From assembly GCF_002127585.1 (NCBI RefSeq), contig NZ_NEGZ01000009.1, forward strand, positions 29,614-93,613: a DNA stretch of 64,000 bases. Reading direction: 5' to 3'. This stretch comes from Janthinobacterium sp. GW458P (GTDB taxonomy: Bacteria > Pseudomonadota > Gammaproteobacteria > Burkholderiales > Burkholderiaceae_D). Below the pieces are notes generated by a model, which did not search any database, had not been told where the DNA came from, and saw only the letters and a program-made list of their open reading frames with translations. Position numbers and translations under genes: made by a program. Below are positions 50,279 to 62,236 of the stretch, one piece after another. Positions within the stretch are counted from its first letter, which is position 1, and each line of letters opens with the position of its first letter.

Positions 50279-50590
50279 ATGTACGCGGTCATAAAAACCG
50301 GTGGCAAACAATACAAAGTTGTCGCTGGCGAAAAACTTAAAGTAGAACAGATACCGGCAGACATTGGTTCCGAAATCACCATCGATCAAGTTCTCGCAGT
50401 AGGCGCGGGCGACACCATTAAATTTGGTGCGCCATTGGTCGAAGGTGCAACGGTACTGGTTACGGTTGTGGCGCATGGTCGCCATGATAAGGTCAAAATT
50501 TTCAAGATGCGTCGTCGTAAGCACTACCAGAAGCATCAAGGCCATCGCCAGAATTTTACCGAAATCCAAATCGTTTCGATCAACGGCTAA
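50279..50590 (+). CDS. rplU: 50S ribosomal protein L21
   Basis: 103 residues. [18 protein letters not shown] at the start and [16 protein letters not shown](N) in the C-terminal half are diagnostic for bL21, which binds 23S rRNA in the large subunit. Start ATG at 50279, with GAGG upstream; six earlier codons in frame do not belong to the family. Co-transcribed with rpmA from the promoter at 50169. Confidence 0.98.
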   Translation: MYAVIKTGGKQYKVVAGEKLKVEQIPADIGSEITIDQVLAVGAGDTIKFGAPLVEGATVLVTVVAHGRHDKVKIFKMRRRKHYQKHQGHRQNFTEIQIVSING

Positions 50591-50643
50591 TCGCCGCTGT
50601 TTGACGCAGTTTGTCTACATAATCAGCTATCAAGGAGTCTTAA

Positions 50644-50916
50644 ATGGCACATAAAAAAGGCGGCGGCACAACGCGAAACGGCCGTGATTCAGAATCAAAG
50701 CGTCTGGGCGTTAAAGTCTACGGCGGCCAAGCTATCAATGCTGGCGGCATCATCATTCGTCAACGCGGCACCCCAGTGCGCGCCGGCGAAGGCGTAGGCA
50801 TGGGCAAGGACCACACTCTGTTCGCGTTGATCGCTGGCAAAGTGAAGTTCGTTGTCAAAGGTGCCGGCTCGAAGCAATTCGTGACCGTTGTACCAAACGA
50901 AGCAGTACCAGCGTAA
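50644..50916 (+). CDS. rpmA: 50S ribosomal protein L27
   Basis: 90 residues. [18 protein letters not shown] is the bL27 start; the first residues reach the peptidyl-transferase centre, and no cleavable Firmicutes-type N-terminal extension is present. [23 protein letters not shown] completes the match. AAGGAG ribosome site. Followed by a structured intergenic region before obg. Confidence 0.98.
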   Translation: MAHKKGGGTTRNGRDSESKRLGVKVYGGQAINAGGIIIRQRGTPVRAGEGVGMGKDHTLFALIAGKVKFVVKGAGSKQFVTVVPNEAVPA

Positions 50917-50923
50917 TTCATTC

Positions 50924-51010
50924 GCGGAGCGCCAGTTCGCTCCGCCATGATCGCATGATGTAAGGCGCAAGCCTTCAATCGAAAGGCTCTGCCCAAGGTA
51001 GAGCCTTTTT
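50924..51010 (+). terminator. Three successive hairpins ending in a terminator, rpmA-obg
   Basis: Hairpin 1 GCGGAGCG-N6-CGCTCCGC (50924-50945, perfect); hairpin 2 AAGGC-GCAA-GCCTT (50962-50975, tetraloop); hairpin 3 AAAGGCTCT-N9-AGAGCCTTT followed by T's (50982-51010). The last is a standard intrinsic terminator 20 bp before the obg start, so obg may depend on read-through or its own promoter. Confidence 0.85.
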
Positions 51011-51012
51011 AG

Positions 51013-52140
<1,128 letters not shown>

Positions 52141-52153
52141 GAGCCTTACCCTG

Positions 52154-52564
52154 ATGCCGGTACAGACGATCGCTGTCGCGCCCGCGCGCAAGCAAGCGTG
52201 GCAGCGCCGTGTATTGCATCTGATCGCGTATGCTTACGGGCTGAGCGCGGTCGCCTGTTTGCTGTTCGCCGACGAGATGGCGGCCGGCATGGGCATCTTT
52301 CTCAACGGCGTCAACGGCTACAGCCAGTTCTACGCTTCCCATGTCGGTGTCTGGGGCGCTACCGCGCTGCTGGCGCTGTTCGCGGCACGGCAGGGCGAAC
52401 CGCCCATCCTCGGCGATATCACTGCAATGTTGGTCCTGGCGCAGCCCGCCGGCCGTCTGTTCGCGGCCATCAGCTTCGGCTTGCCCCAGGGTTTTGTGTT
52501 GTTCATGTGCGCAATCGAGCTGACGGCGGGGCTGGCCTTGCTGCTGCTGCGTCCTGCGCGCTGA
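52154..52564 (+). CDS. Small four-helix membrane protein, unknown
   Basis: 136 residues. Four hydrophobic segments (about 22-40 IAYAYGLSAVACLLF, 60-80 VGVWGATALLALFAA, 88-105, 110-132 FVLFMCAIELTAGLALLLL) after a basic N-terminus. Overall it looks like a DUF4345-style integral membrane protein, but I cannot name the family with confidence. It lies between obg (13 bp) and proB (27 bp) on the same strand, so it is probably in that operon. Confidence 0.65.
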   Translation: MPVQTIAVAPARKQAWQRRVLHLIAYAYGLSAVACLLFADEMAAGMGIFLNGVNGYSQFYASHVGVWGATALLALFAARQGEPPILGDITAMLVLAQPAGRLFAAISFGLPQGFVLFMCAIELTAGLALLLLRPAR

Positions 52565-52591
52565 CGTCTATAAAGTGAAGAGCGCCGCCCC

Positions 52592-53710
52592 ATGGATTCC
52601 GTGATTCAAAACGCTACCCGCATCATCATCAAAGTCGGCTCCTCGCTGGTCACCAACGATGGCCGCGGGCTCGACCATGCCGCCATCGCCCGCTGGGCAG
52701 CGCAGATCGCCGGCTTGCGCGCGCTGGGCAAGGAAGTGGTACTGGTCAGTTCCGGCGCCATCGCCGAAGGCATGCTGCGCCTCGGTTTCGAGCAGCGTCC
52801 CACCGATATCCACGAATTGCAGGCCTGCGCGGCCGTCGGCCAGATGGGCCTGGCGCAAATCTATGAAAGCAGCTTCCGCGCCCACAGCCTCGGCACGGCG
52901 CAGGTGCTGCTCACGCACGCCGACCTGGCCGACCGCGAACGCTACCTGAACGCCCGCTCCACCCTGACCACCTTGCTGCGCCTGGGCGTGGTGCCCATCA
53001 TCAATGAAAACGACACCGTCGTCACCGATGAAATCAAGTTCGGCGACAACGACACCCTGGGCGCCCTGGTGGCCAACCTGATCGAGGCCGATGCGCTGGT
53101 CATCCTGACGGACCAGCATGGCCTGTTTTCGGCCGATCCGCGCAAGGACCCGAACGCCTGCCTGATCACGCAAGGCGTGGCGGGCGACCCGGCCCTGGAA
53201 GCGATGGCCGGCGGCGCAGGCAGCAGCCTGGGCCGTGGCGGCATGCTGACGAAAATCCTCGCCGCCAAGCGCGCCGCCAAGTCCGGCGCCCATACGATCA
53301 TCGCCTGGGGCCGCGACAGTGACGTACTCAGCCGCCTCGCCCAGGGCGAAGCGATCGGCACGCAGTTGCGGGCGCAAACGGGGCAGTTGACGGCGCGTAA
53401 GCAGTGGATGGCCGATCATCTGCATACGGCCGGCGCCGTCGTGCTCGACGCGGGCGCCGTGCAAAAGCTGCGCCAGGAGGGCAAGTCCCTGCTGCCGATC
53501 GGCGTGACGGGCGTGAATGGCGAGTTCGGCCGCGGTGCCGTCATCACCTGCGTCGACGTGGATGGCATGCCCGTGGCGCGCGGCCTGTCCAACTATACGA
53601 GCGGCGAAGCGCGCCGCATCATGCGCAAGCCGTCCACCGAGATCGAAGCGATTCTCGGTTACATGGAAGGCCATGAGCTGATCCACCGCGACAATATGGT
53701 CTTGCTGTAG
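52592..53710 (+). CDS. proB: Glutamate 5-kinase
   Basis: 372 residues: amino acid kinase domain (about 1-260; [37 protein letters not shown]) and a C-terminal PUA domain (about 278-360). First step of proline synthesis: L-glutamate + ATP to glutamyl-5-phosphate, feedback-inhibited by proline in the family. Long PUA-containing form as in enterics. Ends at a terminator shared with nth. Confidence 0.97.
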   Translation: MDSVIQNATRIIIKVGSSLVTNDGRGLDHAAIARWAAQIAGLRALGKEVVLVSSGAIAEGMLRLGFEQRPTDIHELQACAAVGQMGLAQIYESSFRAHSLGTAQVLLTHADLADRERYLNARSTLTTLLRLGVVPIINENDTVVTDEIKFGDNDTLGALVANLIEADALVILTDQHGLFSADPRKDPNACLITQGVAGDPALEAMAGGAGSSLGRGGMLTKILAAKRAAKSGAHTIIAWGRDSDVLSRLAQGEAIGTQLRAQTGQLTARKQWMADHLHTAGAVVLDAGAVQKLRQEGKSLLPIGVTGVNGEFGRGAVITCVDVDGMPVARGLSNYTSGEARRIMRKPSTEIEAILGYMEGHELIHRDNMVLL

Positions 53711-53736
53711 GCGCCAGCCTGCGGCGGTGACCTGCT

Positions 53737-53765
53737 AAAACGGCCCTCGCGGGCCGTTTTTTTTT
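53737..53765. terminator. Bidirectional terminator between proB and nth
   Basis: AAAA-CGGCCC-TCGC-GGGCCG-TTTTTTTTT: a GC-rich stem with A-run and T-run, placed between convergent genes. Confidence 0.9.
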
Positions 53766-53767
53766 GC

Positions 53768-54415
53768 CTATACGACGGCCGGCATCGGCGACTTGTCCTT
53801 GTAGTCGCACAGGTCGGCGATCATGCAGTTCCAGCATTGCGGCTTGCGCGCCGTGCACGTGTAGCGGCCGTGCAGGATCAGCCAGTGGTGGGCGTCGTGC
53901 AGGAATTCCTTGGGCACGAATTTGAGCAGTTTCTGTTCGACAATATCGACATTCTTGCCCGGCGCGATGCCCGTGCGGTTCGAGACGCGGAAGATGTGCG
54001 TGTCGACCGCCATGGTCGGTTCGCCAAACGCCGTGTTCATGACCACATTCGCCGTCTTGCGGCCCACGCCGGGCAAGGCTTCCAGCGAGGCGCGGTCGCG
54101 CGGCACTTCGCCGCCGTGCTGCTCGAGCAGGATCTGGCAGGTGGCGATGACGTTCTTGGCCTTGGTGCGGAACAGGCCGATGGTGCGGATGTAGCTGGCC
54201 AGCTCGTCGACGCCCAGGGCCAGTATCTGGGCCGGCGTATTGGCGACCGGATACAGCAGGCGCGTCGCCTTGTTGACGGACACGTCCGTCGCCTGCGCCG
54301 ACAGCAGCACGGCGATCAGCAGCTCGAACGGCGTCGTGTAGTCGAGTTCCGTTTTCGGGGACGGGTTGGCGGCGCGGAAGCGCTTAAAGATTTCCAGGCG
54401 TTTGGCGGCGTTCAT
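53768..54415 (-). CDS. nth: Endonuclease III
   Basis: 215 residues. Helix-hairpin-helix with catalytic Lys in [13 protein letters not shown], catalytic Asp in [12 protein letters not shown], and the [4Fe-4S] loop [17 protein letters not shown] at the C-terminus. DNA glycosylase/AP lyase removing oxidised pyrimidines. Its ATG overlaps the rsxB-like stop (4 bp), a pairing common in proteobacteria. Confidence 0.96.
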   Translation of the reverse strand: MNAAKRLEIFKRFRAANPSPKTELDYTTPFELLIAVLLSAQATDVSVNKATRLLYPVANTPAQILALGVDELASYIRTIGLFRTKAKNVIATCQILLEQHGGEVPRDRASLEALPGVGRKTANVVMNTAFGEPTMAVDTHIFRVSNRTGIAPGKNVDIVEQKLLKFVPKEFLHDAHHWLILHGRYTCTARKPQCWNCMIADLCDYKDKSPMPAVV

Positions 54416-55170
54416 GCGTCTTTTTTCGGTGTCGAGGGGGCTGGCGGGGCGGTATCCGTGCTGGCGGCGGCCTTGGCGCGCGCGCGCTCCATGGCGGCGG
54501 CGATGATGGCGCGCTTGCGCTCCTTTTCCGCCTGTTCGTCGGGCGTGACGGGTGTTTCCTGCGTCACTTCCCGCATCTTGGCGACGGCCTTGGCGGCCAG
54601 GCGCGCTTCGTTTTCCTCGCTTTCGCGGCGCAGGCGCTGCGCGCGGAAATCATGGCGCGCGCGCGCGTCGTCCGCTTCCGCCTGGCTCCAGGCATCCCAG
54701 CCCGTGGCGTCGCCGCTGACGGGGTACATGACGATGCAGTCGACGGGGCAGGGCGCCACGCACAGGTCGCAGCCCGTGCACAGGCTGGTCACCACCGTAT
54801 GCATCTGCTTGGCGGCGCCGACGATGGCGTCGACGGGACAGGCCTGGATGCACAGGGTACAGCCGATACACAGCGATTCATCGATGTAGGCGACAGATCG
54901 CGGACGTTCGAGGCCGTTGACGGGATTGAGCGGAATGACTTTCTTGCCCAGCAAGTTGGCCAGGCGCACGATGCCGTGCGCACCGCCGGGCGGACACTGA
55001 TTGATGTCGGCGCTGCCGGCAGCGATCGCTTCCGCATACGGGCGGCAGCCGTTGTAGCCGCATTTGGTGCATTGCGTTTGCGGCAGCAGGTCTTCGATCT
55101 GGTCGGCAAGTGAGGGAGGGGCAGGGTGCGGCACGGTCTTCTTCCACGGTAAAACGCCATTATCGGCCAT
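54412..55170 (-). CDS. rsxB: RsxB/RnfB-like polyferredoxin, soluble form
   Basis: About 252 residues. An Fe-S domain with [19 protein letters not shown] and NQCPPGG (RnfB/RsxB type) is followed by two [4Fe-4S] motifs ([24 protein letters not shown]). It then runs into a long charged Ala/Glu/Lys/Arg tail (about 165-245), predicted helical. The N-terminal membrane helix of true RnfB is missing, and no other rnf/rsx genes are nearby. It therefore may serve a different partner; coupling to nth hints at loading or reducing the nth cluster (inference). Start uncertain; I take ATG 55170. Confidence 0.85.
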   Translation of the reverse strand: MADNGVLPWKKTVPHPAPPSLADQIEDLLPQTQCTKCGYNGCRPYAEAIAAGSADINQCPPGGAHGIVRLANLLGKKVIPLNPVNGLERPRSVAYIDESLCIGCTLCIQACPVDAIVGAAKQMHTVVTSLCTGCDLCVAPCPVDCIVMYPVSGDATGWDAWSQAEADDARARHDFRAQRLRRESEENEARLAAKAVAKMREVTQETPVTPDEQAEKERKRAIIAAAMERARAKAAASTDTAPPAPSTPKKDA

Positions 55171-55281
55171 CCGGCGCGCGCACAAGTAAAAACCTGCCTC
55201 CCGGCAGGGGATAGCGTGCGGCGCGACTGCCTGTTGCGGACGCGCCGCAATCGTATTTTATTTCCCGTAGGAATGTCAAAG

Positions 55282-55351
55282 TGCAAATAAACAACTTTGC
55301 ATTTCCTTTTTTTTATGGGAGCATGATTTTTATCAAGAAAGATCAAGAAAG
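55282..55351. promoter_or_regulatory. Inverted and tandem repeats upstream of the binding-protein gene
   Basis: TGCAAA-N8-TTTGCA (55282-55301) is followed at 55332-55351 by a perfect 10-bp tandem repeat of ATCAAGAAAG. Both lie in the 243-bp gap between the divergent rsxB-like gene and the gene at 55414. Function unknown; regulator binding is the obvious guess. Confidence 0.4.
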
Positions 55352-55413
55352 CCGACCGCCAGTCCTGTATGCGCGCCTGTCAGCCGGAGCGCGCCGGGCC
55401 ATAGGAGCAGAGC

Positions 55414-56241
55414 ATGCGTTTCCTTCGGACAGTTGGTTTGCCCTTCTGTTTATTCGTATCATCTTCGCTTGCCCTTGCACATGGCCAGGCGGCTTCCCCC
55501 ATGGCGGCGCCCGGCGCTTCCGCTACACGCATCGTGCGTTTTGCCGCGGAAGACTGGCCGCCGTTCATTTCCGCCAGCCTGCCTGCCGACGGCATGTCGG
55601 GCGCCATGGTCAGCGCCGTCTTCGAGCGTCTTGGCTACGTGGTCAAGTATGAGTATTTCCCATGGAAGCGCGCCATGCAGTTCGGCCTGGCCAGTCCCCG
55701 CTACGCTGGCCTGCTGGCCGTCTGGCGCACGCCCGAGCGGGAAAAACTCTGTCATTTTTCTGTTTCTGTTGGCAATACCCACAGCGTGCTGGCCTACCTG
55801 AAGGAAGATGGCGCCCCCGGCGCCACGCTGGCCGAGCTGGGCAAGTTGCGCATCGGCACCGTGGCCGGCTATTCGAACGGGGAGCAATTCGATGGCATGG
55901 TGGCGCGCGGCGAGCTGAAGACGGAAGAGGGCTTGAACGACGCGACGAATCTGAAAAAACTGTTGATCAGGCGCTATCGCGTGATCGTCATCGAGCGCCA
56001 CGTGTTGCAGCATCTGCTGATGGGGCGTAATTTCAGCAAGGCCGAGCGGGACCGCATCGCCATCGTCGACACGGTGTTCAAGGAGCGCCCCGTGCATGTG
56101 TGCTTCCAGCGTACGGCAGACGGCGCGGCGCAGCAAAAGCGCTTCAATGACGCGGCCCGCGAAATCGATACGGCCAGGCTGGAGCGCGACTACTGGAAGC
56201 GCCTCGACCAGAGCCTGGCCACCGCGCCGCCCGCTCCCTGA
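55414..56241 (+). CDS. Orphan periplasmic solute-binding protein (SBP_bac_3 type)
   Basis: 275 residues. A signal peptide (MRFLRTVGLPFCLFVSSSLALAHG, cleavage near 26) precedes a class 3 binding-protein fold: VRFAAEDWPPFIS, GMSGAMVSAVFERLGYVV, PWKRAMQFGLA, LAELGKLRIGTVAGYS. No ABC permease or ATPase is adjacent, so it may be a sensor or serve a remote transporter. AGGAG ribosome site. The next gene on the strand is a TonB receptor, 126 bp away. Confidence 0.85.
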   Translation: MRFLRTVGLPFCLFVSSSLALAHGQAASPMAAPGASATRIVRFAAEDWPPFISASLPADGMSGAMVSAVFERLGYVVKYEYFPWKRAMQFGLASPRYAGLLAVWRTPEREKLCHFSVSVGNTHSVLAYLKEDGAPGATLAELGKLRIGTVAGYSNGEQFDGMVARGELKTEEGLNDATNLKKLLIRRYRVIVIERHVLQHLLMGRNFSKAERDRIAIVDTVFKERPVHVCFQRTADGAAQQKRFNDAAREIDTARLERDYWKRLDQSLATAPPAP

Positions 56242-56270
56242 CGTCCCGCCGCACTGTTGTTAGTTGCCAA

Positions 56271-56301
56271 AACGAAATATCTAAATACGAAACCATTCGT
56301 T
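56271..56301. promoter_or_regulatory. AT-rich repeats ahead of the TonB receptor gene
   Basis: ACGAAA occurs twice (56272-56277, 56287-56292). ACGAA-ACCA-TTCGT (56287-56300) is a perfect inverted repeat, and AACGAA/TTCGTT (56271-56276, 56296-56301) forms a wider one. The layout suggests an operator or activator site about 70-100 bp before the receptor start. Confidence 0.45.
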
Positions 56302-56367
56302 CTTGTTTGTTTGGCCATCCTTTAGTCTGCAGCCACTGTGCTGATGACTTTGAAAGGATGTTTTCGT

Positions 56368-58932
<2,565 letters not shown>

Positions 58933-58974
58933 TTTGCCGCATCCCTCTAGCTATTATCAATAACAGGAAATCTT

Positions 58975-59652
58975 ATGTCTGACAAAAATCAACACGCGGC
59001 CATCGACCTGGAATGGGCCAATCTCCTCTCGCCGCAGCGCCGCACGGTCTTGCGCGGCGGCGGCCTGGTGGCGGCGTTGGCCGCCTCGGGCCTGGCGGGC
59101 ACGGCCCTGGCGCAGGACGGCGGCGTCAAACGCGCGACACCAGCGCCCGGGAAAAGCCCGTGGGGCGAGCATACGGACACGGCGCCCACGCCGCGTCCCG
59201 TCAGCGTGCGGCCCGGCGAGGAAACCTTGCCGTCGGCACCGCGCGCCTATACGGATATCGAGAGTTATCACGCGCATATCTATTTTGACGAAGACAGCTA
59301 CCAGAAAGCGGCGCTGATACGCAAGTGGGCGGCCGAGCGCTTCCGGATCGAACTGGGCGACTGGAACCTGGAGCCGCGCGGCCCGCACGTGACGCCGTCG
59401 TTTTACTTTGGTTTTACGAATGACTTGCTGCCCGTGATCGTGCCGTGGCTGCAGTTGAACAGCCTGGGATTGACGATATTGATCCATCCCAACACGGAAG
59501 ATCCGCGCGCCGACCATCTGTATTACGCGCTGTGGGTGAACCGTTCGCAGCCCGTGAATGGCTACGCGATGAAGAAGCCGGGGCCGGGCGAGCCAAGAGT
59601 CGAGCAGATCTTTGTCAATACGCGCCCGTCGGTGAAAATCGAGCGCGCATGA
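58975..59652 (+). CDS. Tat-exported DOPA 4,5-dioxygenase family protein
   Basis: 225 residues. Residues 20-48 look like a twin-arginine signal (SPQRRTVLRGGG then a hydrophobic run ending ALAQ). The mature domain (about 90-200) carries DOPA-dioxygenase family motifs: YHAHIYFDEDSY, RGPHVTPSFYFGF, ILIHPNTEDPRADHLYYALW, with His residues suited to bind metal. Family members open catecholic rings extradiol-wise. Export by Tat would place a prefolded metalloenzyme in the periplasm. Linked to the TonB receptor upstream; ends at a strong terminator. Confidence 0.85.
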   Translation: MSDKNQHAAIDLEWANLLSPQRRTVLRGGGLVAALAASGLAGTALAQDGGVKRATPAPGKSPWGEHTDTAPTPRPVSVRPGEETLPSAPRAYTDIESYHAHIYFDEDSYQKAALIRKWAAERFRIELGDWNLEPRGPHVTPSFYFGFTNDLLPVIVPWLQLNSLGLTILIHPNTEDPRADHLYYALWVNRSQPVNGYAMKKPGPGEPRVEQIFVNTRPSVKIERA

Positions 59653-59666
59653 GCCGGGCATAAAAG

Positions 59667-59703
59667 AAAACGCCACGCCAGTGGAAGCTGGCGTGGCGTT
59701 TTT
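59667..59703 (+). terminator. Rho-independent terminator after the DOPA-dioxygenase-family gene
   Basis: AACGCCACGCCAG-N6-CTGGCGTGGCGTT, a perfect 13-bp stem with A-run and T-run. Convergent with phaZ, so possibly bidirectional. Confidence 0.92.
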
Positions 59704-59719
59704 GCTGGAACACTCCGGA

Positions 59720-60940
59720 TCAGGAATGCTTCTGGATGAATTCACCGATTTTCGGGCAAATGATCTCGCGCCAGCGGCGACCCGAGAAGATGCCGTAATG
59801 GCCACATTTCGGCGCCACGAAATCTTGCTGCATGTCGGCAGGGATGCCGGAACACAAGTCGTGTGCGGCTTGCGTCTGGCCGGCGCCGGAAATGTCGTCC
59901 AGTTCGCCTTCCACGGTGAACAGCGCCACATTCGTGATGTCCTGCGGACGCACCAGCTGGCCGCCCACTTTCCACGTGCCCTTCGGCAGGCTGAATTCCT
60001 GGAACACGGTCTTGATGGTTTCCAGGTAGTACTCGGCCGGCATGTCCAGCACGGCGTTGTACTCGTTGTAGAACTGGCGATGGCCTTCCGCCGGTTCGTC
60101 GTCGCCCGTCACCAGGTGCATGTAGAACTCGCGGTGGCTTTGCGCGTGACGGCCCGGGTTCATGGCGATGAAGCCGGCGTGCTGCAGGAAGCCCGGATAC
60201 ACCTTGCGGCCAAAGCCCGGGTAATTCGGCGGCACCGCGTAGATGACGGTGTTTTCAAACCACGAGAATTTCTTTTCCGTCGCCAGGTTGTTCACTTGCG
60301 TGGGCGAGCGGCGCGGATCGATGGGGCCGCCCATCATCGTCATGGTTTTCGGCATGTGCGGATCTTTGGCCGTCGCCATCAGCGAAATGGCCGCCAGCAC
60401 GGGCACGGTCGGTTGACAGACGGAAATGACGTGCAGGTCCGGCGCCAGCAGGCGGATGAATTCCTGCACATAATAAATGTAGTCGTCCAGGTGGAACGGG
60501 CCTTCCGTCAGCGGTACCATGCGCGCGTCCGTCCAGTCGGTGATGTAGACATCGTGCTCGGCCAGCAAGCCGCGCACGGTATCGCGCAGCAGGGTCGAGT
60601 GGTGACCGGACAGGGGGGCAACCAGCAAAACTTTGGGCTGTTGCAAGCCTGTGCTTTCTTTTTTGAAGTGGATCAGGCGGCAAAACGGTTTTGTGACGAC
60701 AACGTGTTCGCGGATGTCGACGCTCTCGCCCTGGACGAGAACGGATTTGATGTCGAATTGTGGTTTTTCGTAGTCTTTGCCAAGGCGGTACATCAGCTCG
60801 TAGCCGGCTGCGATGCGTTGCGAAAACGGGGTGTGGGCCAGTGGAGAAACCGGGTTGGTAAATAACTTGGAGGACATGTCTGCCCATTGCATCACCGGAG
60901 TGAGGAAAGAGCGTTGCAGTTCGTGCAGTTGGTAAAGCAT
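59720..60940 (-). CDS. phaZ: Intracellular polyhydroxybutyrate depolymerase
   Basis: 406 residues, PhaZ of the Ralstonia eutropha PhaZa1 type. The nucleophile is Cys in HVISVCQPTVP (C175) rather than the lipase Ser; VAPLSGHHSTLLRDTVR, DWTDARMVPL and CGHYGIFSG (catalytic His) complete the site. Mobilises stored PHB granules in the cytoplasm. Start ATG 60940 is preferred (AAGGA 7 nt upstream); 16 further in-frame codons upstream lack a site. A PHA-granule family gene lies at the right window edge. Confidence 0.95.
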   Translation of the reverse strand: MLYQLHELQRSFLTPVMQWADMSSKLFTNPVSPLAHTPFSQRIAAGYELMYRLGKDYEKPQFDIKSVLVQGESVDIREHVVVTKPFCRLIHFKKESTGLQQPKVLLVAPLSGHHSTLLRDTVRGLLAEHDVYITDWTDARMVPLTEGPFHLDDYIYYVQEFIRLLAPDLHVISVCQPTVPVLAAISLMATAKDPHMPKTMTMMGGPIDPRRSPTQVNNLATEKKFSWFENTVIYAVPPNYPGFGRKVYPGFLQHAGFIAMNPGRHAQSHREFYMHLVTGDDEPAEGHRQFYNEYNAVLDMPAEYYLETIKTVFQEFSLPKGTWKVGGQLVRPQDITNVALFTVEGELDDISGAGQTQAAHDLCSGIPADMQQDFVAPKCGHYGIFSGRRWREIICPKIGEFIQKHS

Positions 60941-61213
60941 ATAGAGTCCTTGTTTAATTCCAAGCGCCAATATCGGCTCAAATATCATAATCCAATTTTA
61001 CGATATTTGTTGAGGACAAAATGTGCTTTACCGCGCACAGGGCCACAGTTTGCGTGCCGGTGTTCATTCGCGCCACACTCGCGTGGCCAGATGATTAAAC
61101 ATGTTTGAAAAGCAAAAAAGCAGCGTTGCCGCTGCCTTTTTCGTATCGATGGCCATGTGCCGGCGCTCACGGGGGCATGCCCCGCTGCGCGCCAGGCCGG
61201 GTATGCTGCGCGC

Positions 61214-61537
61214 TCAGCGCACCAGCATGTCGAGCTTGTCCTTGACGTCCTTGTATTGCTCGGCTTCCGGCAATGCCGCCTTCGTCTTGGTGATCGACGG
61301 CCAGTTGCGGGCCAGATCGACGTTGATCTTGATGAAGGCTTGCTGGTCGCCCGGCACATCCTCTTCCGCGAAAATCGCGTTCACCGGGCACTCTGCCACG
61401 CAGACTGCGCAGTCAATACATTCGTCCGGATCGATTGCCAGGAAGTTCGGGCCTTCCCGGAAACAATCTACCGGGCAGACATCGACGCAGTCGGTATAGC
61501 GACAGGCGATGCAGGATTCGGTGACAACGTGGGTCAT
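61214..61537 (-). CDS. fdxA: 7Fe ferredoxin FdxA
   Basis: 107 residues. [20 protein letters not shown] supplies the [3Fe-4S]-type cluster and [12 protein letters not shown] the [4Fe-4S] cluster; the C-terminal extension (about 60-107) is the usual one of FdxA. A low-potential soluble electron carrier. AGGA upstream of the ATG. A promoter candidate is at 61614-61642. Confidence 0.95.
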   Translation of the reverse strand: MTHVVTESCIACRYTDCVDVCPVDCFREGPNFLAIDPDECIDCAVCVAECPVNAIFAEEDVPGDQQAFIKINVDLARNWPSITKTKAALPEAEQYKDVKDKLDMLVR

Positions 61538-61869
61538 AACAGTCCTATCAATATGGGGAGGTGCTGTAGCGCCTGCAGGAACCTCGGCGGCGCATACTAA
61601 AGCAAAGCATTGTATTTTAAGGCAATTCGCTATTTCTCACAAATCCCGCTTATATACAATACGTATAAGCAAATTCATTTTTTGGCGGCGGTGCTGGCGC
61701 GCAGAATGGGCATTTCAGCGACTATCCGGGACGTTGGCATGGAGAACGCGGCAAGAAAGCGACAGTCGCCTGCCGCGGCTGGGAGCAGGGTGGACGCCGC
61801 AGGGCCTGGCCGTGTGGCGTTTTTGCTTTATTCAAATCAAGACAGGCACCAATTCAGCGACAGAAAAAG
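61538..61869. other. Gene-free stretch between fdxA and the emfourin-like gene
   Basis: About 330 bp. It contains the fdxA promoter candidate and the GCTTATA/TATAAGC inverted repeat. The part from about 61690 to 61860 has coding-like base composition, but no frame with a start and a recognisable product. Confidence 0.55.
61614..61670 (-). promoter_or_regulatory. Candidate fdxA promoter with upstream inverted repeat
   Basis: Minus strand: TTGTGA (61637-61642), 17-bp spacer, TAAAAT (61614-61619). Immediately upstream lies GCTTATA-N9-TATAAGC (61648-61670), a perfect 7+7 repeat, a possible activator site. All inferred from sequence. Confidence 0.5.
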
Positions 61870-62157
61870 TCAGGCGCTGGCCCGGATTTGCGCCACCAGC
61901 TGTTGCCAACGCGCATTTTCAGCGCTGCCGTCTTCGGCAAAGGTGAGCGTGCGGCGCGCGGTGGGAGCCTCGACTGTGATGCGCCATTGGGGGATGTCGG
62001 CGCCCACTTGCTCGCCCATGGCATGGTTGTCCGTGAAAAAGCCGCTGCTGGCCAGTGCCGCTTCCAGGCGGGGGCCGGCCGGATGGACTTGCGTATCGAT
62101 TTCATAATGTTCGCTCAGGCCGGCATAGCCGCCGCTGCTGCGCGCTGAAATTTTCAT
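61870..62157 (-). CDS. Emfourin-like M4-peptidase inhibitor
   Basis: 95 residues. The N-terminal MKISARSSGGYAGLSEHYEID follows the emfourin pattern (a strand ending R-S-G-G-[FY]-A-G), and DIPQWRITVE followed by a charged strand matches its second half. Emfourin inhibits the thermolysin-like peptidase protealysin and is encoded beside it in Serratia. Here the gene lies 79 bp downstream of an M4-like peptidase gene on the same strand. GGGAG ribosome site. Family match is from memory of the consensus. Confidence 0.75.
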   Translation of the reverse strand: MKISARSSGGYAGLSEHYEIDTQVHPAGPRLEAALASSGFFTDNHAMGEQVGADIPQWRITVEAPTARRTLTFAEDGSAENARWQQLVAQIRASA

Positions 62158-62236
62158 GGTGCTCCCTGCTGTGGATGATGGTGGGGCCGCGACGCGGCCT
62201 GCCGCCGCGGGCCAGTGTCGCCGCATGTGGCGGCCC

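Noticed and set aside
61610-62107. Plus-strand open frame over the fdxA/emfourin gap
   Set aside because: No ribosome site, no family, and it covers the promoter region of fdxA and the antisense of the emfourin-like gene.
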